Assembly (NCBI GenBank): GCA_900469955.1
Contig: UBYX01000007.1
Coordinates: 1-64,000 of the forward strand
DNA from: Hyphomicrobiales bacterium
GTDB lineage: Bacteria; Pseudomonadota; Alphaproteobacteria; Rhizobiales; Rhizobiaceae
DNA length: 64,000 nucleotides
Direction of reading: 5' to 3'
Shown in pieces: positions 25,488 to 34,082 of this stretch; position 1 is the first letter of the stretch; each line of letters opens with the position of its first letter. The notes beneath the pieces were generated by a model, which ran no database searches, was not told the DNA's origin, and was given only the letters and a program-made list of their open reading frames with translations. A program made the translations under genes and the position numbers.

Positions 25488-27686
25488 TCAGTAGGCGGAT
25501 TTCTGCGCATTTGATTGCTGGATATTCGCGGAACGGGGGACTTTTGGCCTGCTCTTCGGTGAGGGGCCTACTAGTTTGCTTTCGTTCGATGGCTTGTACT
25601 TTGTTGTGGCTTCATGCTCGTAACGTGGGAGCAGTTCGCGCATGACAGAAACCACTGCCGTTTCGTTACCTCTCTCCGCGTAATGCTGCAGCCGCATGAA
25701 AGCATTCTTCAGCGTCGGCAATGGTACAGGCTCCGGTACCGCTCCCAGAACGCCTGGAACGGGCGAGTCTATGCGTTTGTCAGTCTCGTCGAAAAGCTCC
25801 TCAAAGAGCTTTTCCCCAGGACGGCAGCCGACGATCTTGATCTTGATGTCCTTGTCTGGGGAGAAACCCGCCAGCCGGATCATACGCTTTGCTATGTCGA
25901 TGATCTTGATCGGCTCTCCCATGTCGAGAACGAAGATCTCACCTTGGCCGAGCTGCTTTTCGAAACCGTAGGCGGAAGCCTGCAACGTCAGTTCAACCGC
26001 CTCGCGGATCGTCATGAAAAATCGTGTCATTCCGGGGTCCGTTACGGTAAGCGGGCCACCTTTCGTCAGTTGACGTTTGAAGAGCGGAATGAGCGAACCA
26101 CTCGATCCAAGCACGTTTCCAAACCGTACGGTCATGAAGCGGGTCCCCCCTTCAGCCTTGAGGCCGTCGAGGTCCAGGGCTTGGCAGTAAAGCTCGGCCA
26201 GGCGTTTGGTTGCGCCCATAACGCTTGTCGAGTTCACGACTTTGTCGGTTGATATCTGGACCATGGCGAGTGCGCCGTATTTCTTCGACGCATTGGCGAC
26301 GTTCATCGTTCCGATGACGTTGGTGAGAATTCCCTCACACGAATTCATTTGCACCATGGGGACGTGTTTGAGAGCCGCGGCATGGAAGACCAGTTCGGGT
26401 CGATGCCGCTTGAAAACTTGCTCAACTCTCTGGCTACGCCGAATGCTGCAGAGATAGCTCCGCCGGGGCACTTCCGGTGCCTGCTCCGAAAGTGTCATAT
26501 CGATCTCGTAGAGGTTGTACTCGGTATTGTCGACGAGGACGAGTTCTGCCGGGCGGCACCCAGCCACCTGTAACGTTAGCTCACTGCCAATTGAGCCGCC
26601 GGCTCCAGTAATAAGGACACGCCGTCCGCGCACGAGCCGTTCAATCGCCTCGCGATCGAGCGTTGCCTGCGGTCGCTCCAAGAGATCAGTGAGTTCGATG
26701 GAGCGCAACTCATACGGGTTGTGTCCTTCGGCGCGCTGGAACTCCGTTATCTGCGACAGGCGCGAGACGGCAATCCCGAACCGTTCGGCCGAACGCAGAA
26801 GGTTATCCGAGGCGGCTTCGCCAAAGGCTGCTGGCGCCTCCGTGAAAACAACATGACGCGGCTGCTTGTTGGCTCGCTGCAGCTCCGCCACCACCCGCTC
26901 GAAATCTTCGATCCGACCTGCGACCGGCACGCCACGCAAGCTCGTACCGATCTGGTCCTCGTTCTTGTCGATACAGGCTACCGGCAAATAAGTGGAATTG
27001 GGATCGCGGCCGAGCGCGCGAAGATAGAGGTCGGCAGCGTCACCGGCTCCAACCAGCAGCAGCGGTATATGGTGATCCCCGATCACCGCATTACTGCGTC
27101 GAGTCTTGAAACCAGGGCGGGCAAGCGAAAACTCACCCGCGCGAAAACTCAGTCGGGCGGCGGACAAGAACGCGATCAGCAGGAGGGACTGCATTGGAAC
27201 GACTGTGCGCGGCATGTCGCTCAATCGTGTAGAGAAAAACAGTAGCGAAACCAGCAGCATGGATGTTAACAGCACCGCACGCAAAATAGTGAAGAGGTCG
27301 GAAATGGAGCCATACCGCCAGTTGCGACTGTAAAGGCCGCACAAAGGAAAAACGAGCGCGCAGACGAGGAGATATTGTGCTCCGGACCATAGGAGAATCG
27401 AGACCAGTTCTGGCCGAGCATTCAGTTCTGCTGGCCCGTAACGAAGCAGCAGGGCCGTCGCCAGTGCAAGGCCGGCGGATCCGAGGTCAGCGACATACAA
27501 TGCGCAGTATTTGCGCACCCGGCGAATGGCTGTTTGTAGACGACATTTGCCGATATCAAGGGCGGCATCGCGCATTGCTACGAGAGCGTCGGCAGTTGCT
27601 CGCCTACTTTTGCCTTCTGAAATAATCGACTGTAGCCCTAGGAATTGATCACGAACTGCCTTCGCGGCGGCGTGGATGCGCGGCAT
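25488..27686 (-). CDS. Polysaccharide biosynthesis protein, CapD/FlaA1-type nucleotide-sugar dehydratase/epimerase
   Basis: 732 residues from the ATG at 27686, which follows a near-perfect AGGAGGGG. A longer frame to 27725 lacks one. Several N-terminal membrane helices are followed by a CoA-binding-like Rossmann region (L-L-L-V-G-A-G-D-A), then the short-chain dehydratase domain with G-A-G-G-S-I-G-S-E (about 361-369) and S-T-D-K-V-V-N-S-T-S-V-M-G-A-T-K. Such membrane enzymes convert UDP-GlcNAc-type sugars to 4-keto-6-deoxy or 4-epimer forms used by the initiating transferase. It is the first gene of the leftward group. Confidence 0.88.
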   Translation of the reverse strand: MPRIHAAAKAVRDQFLGLQSIISEGKSRRATADALVAMRDAALDIGKCRLQTAIRRVRKYCALYVADLGSAGLALATALLLRYGPAELNARPELVSILLWSGAQYLLVCALVFPLCGLYSRNWRYGSISDLFTILRAVLLTSMLLVSLLFFSTRLSDMPRTVVPMQSLLLIAFLSAARLSFRAGEFSLARPGFKTRRSNAVIGDHHIPLLLVGAGDAADLYLRALGRDPNSTYLPVACIDKNEDQIGTSLRGVPVAGRIEDFERVVAELQRANKQPRHVVFTEAPAAFGEAASDNLLRSAERFGIAVSRLSQITEFQRAEGHNPYELRSIELTDLLERPQATLDREAIERLVRGRRVLITGAGGSIGSELTLQVAGCRPAELVLVDNTEYNLYEIDMTLSEQAPEVPRRSYLCSIRRSQRVEQVFKRHRPELVFHAAALKHVPMVQMNSCEGILTNVIGTMNVANASKKYGALAMVQISTDKVVNSTSVMGATKRLAELYCQALDLDGLKAEGGTRFMTVRFGNVLGSSGSLIPLFKRQLTKGGPLTVTDPGMTRFFMTIREAVELTLQASAYGFEKQLGQGEIFVLDMGEPIKIIDIAKRMIRLAGFSPDKDIKIKIVGCRPGEKLFEELFDETDKRIDSPVPGVLGAVPEPVPLPTLKNAFMRLQHYAERGNETAVVSVMRELLPRYEHEATTKYKPSNESKLVGPSPKSRPKVPRSANIQQSNAQKSAY

Positions 27687-28448
27687 TAGTGCCCCTCCTA
27701 ACGTCGATAAGCCCGCCGCACCCACAAAAACGACCGCACACTCCCCGCAAAGCTCATGGGGGGAGAACTCAAAGTGCTTCCGAAATTGTTATCGTGGATG
27801 CGACCCCGCCATGCTCGACGTCGTAACGTCAAGAAACATCGCGTTCACCAGGGTTTAGATGGCGACGAAATCGGCTTAATCTTGGGATCATAGTAAAAGC
27901 ATCGAACTGGCTGGTTGTAAACCGCCCATCCGCGAGACAGGCATAGTCACATCAATCTAATTCAAAGTACGTAAGGGGGCTAATATATTGCGGTAACCTA
28001 CTCCTTAAGGTGTAGGGGCTGCGTGAATGACGCTTCTGGTCAACCGGCAATTTCAGGGGACTAAGATGCGGTACGAAGAATTTTTGGCGACTTAAAAGCA
28101 TTAATTACCAGATCAAGATCAGTAATAATTGCGATGAATGAATTTATACTATCGAGGTACGTTTAATTTATACATGGATCATGCCGAATTTGCCTGCAAA
28201 ATATTTTAAAAATATTTCACGTTTTCTGATTTTGTTCGTGGATTTCTATGGAGAGAGGAGGTTAAGGTTGGTTTTCGCATGAGCGTTTTGGATTAATTAA
28301 AACCGGCGCTGGCCCTGGGATCGGGAAGTCGGGCTTTGCGCCGCGTTGGTGATCTCCAGGATGTACTTGAAATCCTTTGACGAGATTGCGCCGGGCGTAA
28401 TACAATTTTGTAAGACATCCCTGTCGACTCTGATGGAGAGCTGCTGAG
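27687..28448. promoter_or_regulatory. Divergent control region of the polysaccharide locus
   Basis: These 762 bases separate the leftward capD-glycosyltransferase group from the rightward export genes. The part from about 28060 to 28260 is visibly AT-rich, with several TAATTTATAC-like stretches, and a palindrome lies at 27997-28016. No gene was recognised. The region should carry promoters in both directions. Confidence 0.6.
27997..28016. promoter_or_regulatory. Operator-like near-perfect palindrome
   Basis: CCTAC-T-CCTTAAGG-T-GTAGG is a 20-base dyad in which only the two T positions flanking the central octamer fail to pair. It lies midway in the divergent control region, a good place for a repressor or activator of the polysaccharide genes. 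The binding protein is unknown. Confidence 0.5.
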
Positions 28449-29702
28449 ATGAATGTGTCACAGGCCTTCACCTGGATGACCTTCAGGATGCGCCAAGCGT
28501 TACGTCCGCTCCTTGTGGCCTGCCTTGGAATTGCGTATTCCGCTGGCCCCGCATCGCTTTCGATCGCGGCAGACTACCGGCTAAGCGCGGGCGACGCACT
28601 CACCTTCGACTTCCTCGATGACACTGAACTGCCTGTGACTGCAACGGTCGCCCGCAACGGCGAGGCGTCATTTCCGCTTATCGGTGCCGTAACTGTGATG
28701 GGTCTTACGATTCCCGAGGCGCTGGCGAAACTCAAGGGGGAATACCGAACCCGCGATCTCCTGGTCGACCCGAAGGTGTCGCTGGAGGTTGCGACGTTTC
28801 GACCGGTTTTTGTTCTTGGCGAGGTGAAGAACCCCGGTTCGTTCGCTTTCTTTGCCGACCTGACCGTTGATCAGGCGATTGGCCTTGCCGGCGGGACGCT
28901 GGTGGTTGCAGCAAACGCCTCAGACCGGATTATCTTGCGGGCCCGTTTGCGTGGAGACATCGAATCGGCGACCGCCGAGATCGTCCACGAGGCCGTTTAT
29001 GCCGCCAGGCTGGTGGCGCAGTTAAAGTCCAGTGACAAGGTCGATCTAAGTGCCGTGCCGAAGATCGCGCGCGCCTATGTCGACGGAGCACCGCTGGAGG
29101 GCTTAGTGGAGGTGGAGGAGAAGATCCTTAAAGCGGATCTAACCGCGAGGACGTCTCAATCTCAGATTCTGGCCGAGGGGATCATGCATTCCGAAAATGG
29201 CATCAAGCTATTAGATGAACTTGTTCTGCAACAAAGGCAAGTGATCAAGAACAGCGAGGATGATTTGCGGCGCGTCGCCGACCTTCGCAAGCGCGGTCTG
29301 ACAACGGAAAGCGACCTTTCTCGCGCAGAGAATACCGAATCAACTGATAAAGCCCATCTTCTTGAAATCCTCGCCTCCCTTGAGCGATCGCGCCAAGAGG
29401 TCAGTGCGTTGAAGCTGCAGTTGGCTAAGCTCGCGGCCGATCGGGAAAAAGACATCCTAACGCAGCTCCAAGCCCGTGAGATCGCCATTCAGAAGCTAAT
29501 CTCGCAAAAGCGCGCAGCTGAAGAGCAGATCCTGCTGCTCGCTGCAGTAGAGGCTGACGAAGAAGCCAAGGAGAACGAAGTCTCCTATACCTACGAGGTC
29601 CGGCGAAAGATTTTAGACGGCTCGCATACCAGCATTAAGGCCTCGCCTTTGACGGAACTGCTGCCTGGTGATGTGCTTTTGGTGGCTATTGCCGGAACGT
29701 GA
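28449..29702 (+). CDS. Polysaccharide export protein, ExoF/Wza-like
   Basis: 417 residues with a signal peptide (cleavage near S-I-A-A-D, about residue 41). The poly-export domain follows (Y-R-L-S-A-G-D-A-L-T-F-D to about residue 115), then an SLBB-type domain (P-V-F-V-L-G-E-V-K-N-P-G-S-F) and a long helical coiled-coil region rich in Gln/Glu (about 215-380). This is the architecture of rhizobial ExoF-type periplasmic export proteins, which work with a co-polymerase to move polymer out. There is no lipobox. It is the first rightward gene. Confidence 0.87.
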   Translation: MNVSQAFTWMTFRMRQALRPLLVACLGIAYSAGPASLSIAADYRLSAGDALTFDFLDDTELPVTATVARNGEASFPLIGAVTVMGLTIPEALAKLKGEYRTRDLLVDPKVSLEVATFRPVFVLGEVKNPGSFAFFADLTVDQAIGLAGGTLVVAANASDRIILRARLRGDIESATAEIVHEAVYAARLVAQLKSSDKVDLSAVPKIARAYVDGAPLEGLVEVEEKILKADLTARTSQSQILAEGIMHSENGIKLLDELVLQQRQVIKNSEDDLRRVADLRKRGLTTESDLSRAENTESTDKAHLLEILASLERSRQEVSALKLQLAKLAADREKDILTQLQAREIAIQKLISQKRAAEEQILLLAAVEADEEAKENEVSYTYEVRRKILDGSHTSIKASPLTELLPGDVLLVAIAGT

Positions 29703-29747
29703 TCATCGTCACGGGGAAAATGGTTGTACTTACGCCGAGGGGGCATT

Positions 29748-30422
29748 GTGTTGAAATCTCGTCGAGAGCATGCCGCCGTTTTTGATTTTCCCGCCGCCTC
29801 GGGACCTCACAGTTTCAAGCGGCGGCTTGAATGCCTGTTAGGCGGAATCCTTTTCGTCCTGTGCCTTCCGCTAATGGCCGTAACGGCCCTCGTTGTTTGG
29901 ACGAGTTTAGGGCCCCCCTTGTTTTTCCATCAGGCCCGAGTTGGTGCGGGAATGAGGGTCTTCACGGTTCGCAAATTTCGCACGATGACCGATCAGCGCG
30001 GTCCAGATGGCCTATTGTTGCCTGACAATATGCGGCAGACCGGAGCAACGCGCCTCCTACGCCGACTACGTTTGGATGAACTGCCGCAGTTGCTTTCGGT
30101 GCTTTCCGGCGACATGTCGCTGGTCGGGCCACGCCCGCTTCCTTTCGCGACGGTCGCCGCGTTCGGTGACCTTGGCCGCCTTCGCAGTTTAGTCGCTCCT
30201 GGTCTAACTGGCTGGGCGCAGGTTAACGGCAATACGCGTTTGTCTGACCAAGACAAGGTGGCGCTTGATCTCTGGTACGTCGCCAATGCCAACTTCTGGC
30301 TTGATATCAAAATTCTCCTGCTGACGATCAAAATGCTTTTTGCGGGAGAGCGGGTGCATGTCGGTCGTCTGAGACTTGCCAAGGAGTTCCTGTCAGATCG
30401 ATGGACGTCATCGGCCGAATAG
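29748..30422 (+). CDS. Initiating sugar transferase (phosphoglycosyl transferase, ExoY/PglC type)
   Basis: 224 residues from a GTG at 29748, preceded by AGGGGG. A TTG eight codons earlier lacks a good site. There is one hydrophobic segment (L-L-G-G-I-L-F-V-L ...), then a monotopic catalytic domain with F-T-V-R-K-F-R-T-M, the catalytic Asp-Glu pair in L-D-E-L-P-Q, and G-D-M-S-L-V-G-P-R-P. It transfers sugar-1-phosphate from a UDP-sugar to undecaprenyl phosphate and so begins the repeat unit. It lies 45 bases after the exoF-like gene. Confidence 0.9.
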   Translation: MLKSRREHAAVFDFPAASGPHSFKRRLECLLGGILFVLCLPLMAVTALVVWTSLGPPLFFHQARVGAGMRVFTVRKFRTMTDQRGPDGLLLPDNMRQTGATRLLRRLRLDELPQLLSVLSGDMSLVGPRPLPFATVAAFGDLGRLRSLVAPGLTGWAQVNGNTRLSDQDKVALDLWYVANANFWLDIKILLLTIKMLFAGERVHVGRLRLAKEFLSDRWTSSAE

Positions 30423-30535
30423 GGAGCGATAGACCTAAATTGCTGCGGACACGACTTTCTGACGAAGCTGATCGCGAGCGGCTTTAGAACCTAGGTCTTG
30501 GATGCATGCGATTGCAGAAATAGCTGAGGGTTTTT

Positions 30536-31222
30536 ATGACTGGCTCGCAGATTAAATTCGGGCGAACTCTCGTTGTAGCGCCGCATCCCGATGACGAGGT
30601 GCTCGGCGCTGGCGGTACGATCGCAAGGCTAGCGCGCGAAGGCCAAGAAGTCTTTGTCGTCATCATGACAGAAGGCAAGCCGCCGACATTCAGTTCTTCG
30701 GACGTCGTTCGCACGCAGGCCGAAGCGGTCGAGGCGCACCGCGTGCTGGGCGTGAAGGACACCTACTGGCTGAGATTGCCGGCGGCGCAACTTGCCGAAA
30801 CGCCACATGCAACCGTCAACGGAGCCTTGACCGATATCGTTCGCCATTTGTGCCCGCAAACGGTGCTGCTGCCTTTCATAGGCGATATGCATTTTGACCA
30901 TCAACTGACCTTCAATTCAGGGCTGGTTGCCTGCCGGCCGCACCAATTGGAATTTCCAAAACTCATTCTGGCCTACGAAACTCTGTCGGAGACAAATTGG
31001 AATGCGCCATACCTATCGCCCGCATTCGCTCCAAACTTCTTCGTCGATATCTCGCAGGACGTCGAAACCAAACTAAAGGCCATGAAGAGTTTCGCGTCGC
31101 AGCTGCGCGAGCCGCCGCACGAGCGGTCGCTCCACGCTTTGCGCGCGCTGGCGACACTTCGCGGAGCGACCGTAATGCTGGAGGCCGCGGAGGCATTTGT
31201 GTTGGTCAGGCATGTCGCCTGA
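30536..31222 (+). CDS. PIG-L family deacetylase (LmbE-like)
   Basis: 228 residues. Zinc-binding P-H-P-D-D-E is at about residues 17-22 and a later His pair motif (D-M-H-F-D-H) near 121. The family removes acetyl groups from N-acetyl sugars such as GlcNAc-linked substrates. Followed directly by an aminotransferase gene and, opposite, a formyltransferase gene, it probably exposes or helps build an amino sugar that is then modified. The exact substrate is unknown. Confidence 0.9.
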   Translation: MTGSQIKFGRTLVVAPHPDDEVLGAGGTIARLAREGQEVFVVIMTEGKPPTFSSSDVVRTQAEAVEAHRVLGVKDTYWLRLPAAQLAETPHATVNGALTDIVRHLCPQTVLLPFIGDMHFDHQLTFNSGLVACRPHQLEFPKLILAYETLSETNWNAPYLSPAFAPNFFVDISQDVETKLKAMKSFASQLREPPHERSLHALRALATLRGATVMLEAAEAFVLVRHVA

Positions 31223-31324
31223 CGCCGAGGAGTTGGCACTTGAGAAGACGCCAGCGCTTGACGCTGCCGATCTGCTCGGGGCACCAAAAGCAGGAGGCGA
31301 AAGTGGGACGATGGCCAGTATATG
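31211..31324 (+). other. 37-codon frame at the 5' side of the DegT gene (leader or frameshifted N-terminus)
   Basis: The ATG at 31211 lies inside the end of the PIG-L gene, whose TGA is at 31220-31222. Translation begins M-S-P-D-A-E-E-L-A-L and ends T-M-A-S-I at the TGA at 31322-31324. It is acidic, has GC-rich third positions and looks coding. Related DegT enzymes often have 20-35 residues before the conserved W-P-V-Y-D-E-E segment. The natural reading is therefore that this is the true N-terminus, separated from the main gene by a one-base frame change between 31285 and 31324. Confidence 0.45.
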
Positions 31325-32481
31325 ACGAAGAGCAGATCGAAGACGTCGTTTCCGTACTTCGATCTGGTGACGTGAATGCCTGGACTGCGCCTCACGTGCG
31401 TAATTTTGAAACTGAATACGAGCGGTTTCTAGGCGTTAAGCACGCCGTTGCCGTTGCAAACGGCACTGTCGCACTTGACCTAGCATTGTTCGCCCTTGGG
31501 CTTAAGGCCGGCGACGAGGTGATCGTAACGCCTCGGAGTTTCATTGCTTCTGCCTCGAGTGTTCCAATGGCAGGCGGCGTGGCCGTCTTTGCAGATGTCG
31601 ATCCTGAGAGTCAGAATATAACGGTGGAAACCATCCGCGCCAAGCTTACCGCACGTACGCGCGGGATCATCGTCGTGCATCTTGCCGGTTGGCCATGCGA
31701 TATGCCCGCCATCATGGCGCTGGCGCGGGAAAAGCAATTGTGGGTCATAGAAGACTGTGCACAGGCCCATGGCGCCGAGATTGACGGTCGGCCAGTGGGT
31801 AGTTTCGCCGATGTAGCTGCCTTCTCCTTTTGCCAGGACAAAATCATTACCACAGGAGGTGAGGGCGGATTGGTGGCAACGAATGACGACGAACTTTGGA
31901 AGAGGGCCTGGAGTCGGAAGGACCACGGCAAGTCTTACGAAGCCGTCTACAACAAAGCGCACCCACCGGGTTTCCGTTGGCTGCACGAGACTATTGGCAC
32001 CAATTGGCGGATGACTTCGATCCAGGCGGTTTTAGGCGTTCGGCAGTTGCAACGTCTGACGGAGTACAGGAGGATGCGAGCGCATAACGCCGCAATCCTT
32101 GCAAGAGCGACGGAAGAAATCGAGGTGTTGCGCACCCCTCGGCCGCCAACGCGGATAAGCCACGCCTGGTATCGATTTTACACTTTCGTTAGACCGGAAC
32201 GTCTCAAGGCGAACTGGAGCAGAGATCGCATTATCGCCGAGATCAACGCGGCCGGCGTCCCTTGCTTCAGCGGTAGTTGCTCCGAAATCTATCTGGAGAA
32301 GGCTTTTACCGCCATTGGAATGGCGCCCGCGGAAAGACTGCCTATTGCGCGCGAGCTTGGGGAAACCAGCCTTGCCTTTTTAGTCGACCCCTCACAAGAA
32401 ACCTCGGCATTGGAGAAGGCAACGCATGTCTTAAGAGAGGTGTGTGCCAGCGCCAGCATGGGAAGGATGGTAGGCGCTTGA
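31303..32481 (+). CDS. DegT/DnrJ/EryC1/StrS-family aminotransferase
   Basis: 392 residues from a GTG at 31303, preceded by AGGAGG. The fold-type I PLP enzyme shows A-V-A-N-G-T-V-A-L-D (phosphate site), V-I-E-D-C-A-Q-A-H-G (Asp of the PLP pyridine contact) and the Schiff-base Lys in F-C-Q-D-K-I-I-T-T-G-G-E. The family transfers an amino group from glutamate to a keto sugar nucleotide, giving an amino sugar. The first residues run straight into the conserved R-W-P-V-Y-D-E-E segment, so the N-terminus looks clipped (see 31211-31324). It is convergent with the formyltransferase. Confidence 0.88.
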   Translation: MGRWPVYDEEQIEDVVSVLRSGDVNAWTAPHVRNFETEYERFLGVKHAVAVANGTVALDLALFALGLKAGDEVIVTPRSFIASASSVPMAGGVAVFADVDPESQNITVETIRAKLTARTRGIIVVHLAGWPCDMPAIMALAREKQLWVIEDCAQAHGAEIDGRPVGSFADVAAFSFCQDKIITTGGEGGLVATNDDELWKRAWSRKDHGKSYEAVYNKAHPPGFRWLHETIGTNWRMTSIQAVLGVRQLQRLTEYRRMRAHNAAILARATEEIEVLRTPRPPTRISHAWYRFYTFVRPERLKANWSRDRIIAEINAAGVPCFSGSCSEIYLEKAFTAIGMAPAERLPIARELGETSLAFLVDPSQETSALEKATHVLREVCASASMGRMVGA

Positions 32482-32587
32482 CCAAACTCATTCCCACGGC
32501 ACCCGCGACAATGGCCGTTGCGCCAGCTCCATAGCCCAAATGTCTAGTGGGAGCCACTCGCCGTCGCGCACTGACGTCGCCCCGAAG

Positions 32588-33499
32588 TCACTGCATATTC
32601 CCTAGCTTGCAATGGGCCGGGGGACGTTTTCCCGATGACGAAGCCCACTCCAACACTTCAATGCACTCGTTGCCTCCACATAGGACGATGAAGGCGCGCT
32701 CGGTGTGAGCTTGCACTTGGCCGACAAGACCCACGAACCGATCTGAATTTTCAAGTCGTCTTGCATGGTAGATGTGGATCTTGTCATCCCTATACCAGGT
32801 GTAAGCACCAGGATAAGGGTCGCCAACCGCCCGGATCAGGCGCTGCACCGCCTCGGCAGACGCGTTCCAATCAATGAGGCCATCCTCCGGTGTTCGCTTG
32901 GCGCAATAGCTAGCCTGGCGATCGTCCTGCATTATCCTCGGCGCTCTTCCCGATTCAACAAGGGCAATGGCCTCGACGACCATCGCAGCAAGGTTCCGCG
33001 CATGTTTGTCGTAGAGGCTGCGGGCTGTCTCATCAGCCGAGACCGGGAAAAGTCTCTGGATCAGGATTGGCCCGGAATCCACACCGTCATCGAGCCAGAA
33101 CAATGTGGAGCCGGTGACGCGCTCGCTGCGCAAGATTGTCCAAGGAATGACGGCGCGCCCACGAAAGCGGGGAAGCGCAGCCGGGTGAAATCCAACAGTG
33201 CCGTGACGGGCAATATCTCGAAACGGTTTACGGCACACCTGCGACCAACCGAGCACCAGGGTTAAATCGGGACGGGTGAGTTTCAGAGCCTCTATGGTGT
33301 CGGGCGCATTGATATCGGTTGTGTAGTGAACGAGGCTTTCCGCTGCACGCGCTTGCTCGCCGAAGTCAACAAAGTCGGAATGTCGCGCCGACGCATCCGC
33401 GGGCAGTGTCACAACCAGCGTAGGCGCGTGCCCCGCTTCGATTAGCGCTTTCAACGCGATATTGGAAGCTTCAACCGCACCAACAAGTGCAATACGCAT
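32588..33499 (-). CDS. Formyltransferase-family enzyme (sugar N-formyltransferase candidate)
   Basis: 303 residues from the ATG at 33499. The N-terminal formyltransferase domain has F-H-P-A-A-L-P-R-F-R-G with catalytic His and A-V-I-P-W-T-I, then D-D-G-V-D-S-G-P-I containing the conserved Asp. A C-terminal OB-like domain follows (D-W-N-A-S-A-E, P-Y-P-G-A-Y-T). Relatives use 10-formyl-tetrahydrofolate to formylate tRNA or sugar amines. The Asn two positions before the His, found in tRNA formyltransferase, is Gly here, as in polysaccharide-locus members. Neighbouring aminotransferase and deacetylase genes favour a sugar amine as substrate. Confidence 0.82.
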   Translation of the reverse strand: MRIALVGAVEASNIALKALIEAGHAPTLVVTLPADASARHSDFVDFGEQARAAESLVHYTTDINAPDTIEALKLTRPDLTLVLGWSQVCRKPFRDIARHGTVGFHPAALPRFRGRAVIPWTILRSERVTGSTLFWLDDGVDSGPILIQRLFPVSADETARSLYDKHARNLAAMVVEAIALVESGRAPRIMQDDRQASYCAKRTPEDGLIDWNASAEAVQRLIRAVGDPYPGAYTWYRDDKIHIYHARRLENSDRFVGLVGQVQAHTERAFIVLCGGNECIEVLEWASSSGKRPPAHCKLGNMQ

Positions 33500-33549
33500 G
33501 AGCCGGCACCAACGCAAACAGCAGGGGTCGCTTACAAATCTCAGACTGC

Positions 33550-33846
33550 TTTATTGGAACTGGGAACGAGCGAGATCCTGATCGACAGCCAAAGCAGTTG
33601 CTTCATCAAACACCATAAGGGCAGCGGTGTCTATTGAGCAGCCGCCGTAATAGGCAAAGCGCAGCATGACAGTTTGCATGACGTCGATGTGTCTGTGAAA
33701 GAGCCGCTGCATCTTTTGCATGAACCCGACAGACCTATCGTGGGGGAACCATTGTCAGCAACCCCGAATATCATGCCAACTTTCAATGGCTCGACCTGAA
33801 GGTCGGGCACATCATCTACCGTCGCGTATTTGCTGTGCCCCATTAG
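33550..33846 (+). pseudogene. Possible remnant of a decayed gene
   Basis: Three short stretches with coding-like composition follow one another in different plus-strand frames. One is E-L-G-T-S-E-I-L-I-D to a stop near 33637. The second contains K-E-P-L-H-L-L-H-E-P-D-R. The third contains N-F-Q-W-L-D-L-K-V-G-H-I-I-Y-R-R and ends at a stop at 33844-33846. I do not recognise the family. Chance cannot be excluded. If real, it is a gene broken by at least two frameshifts, between the formyltransferase and cysD. Confidence 0.3.
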
Positions 33847-34082
33847 TCGGCTGGCCAAGGATGAGCCTCCTTCATCCATTCGGACGAGGGGCCAAGCAAA
33901 AAATCGCTCTTTTTGTTAGGTTGCGGAAAATCTCCCCCCTAAATACTCTCCTTGTGGCGCCAAATGGTTGCGCGAGATGGCAGCATTGTCTGACCCCTAA
34001 TTACTTGACCACGCTTGCAAGTCGTTTTGCAAAGCTTCGTTGCAGGCAAGAACTTCTCGTCCAAGATTAAAGGGATGATGAC
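33847..34082. promoter_or_regulatory. Upstream region of the cysD operon
   Basis: No gene is visible here. The long rightward operon beginning at 34083 must have its promoter here or in the remnant before it. No operator was recognised. Confidence 0.4.
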
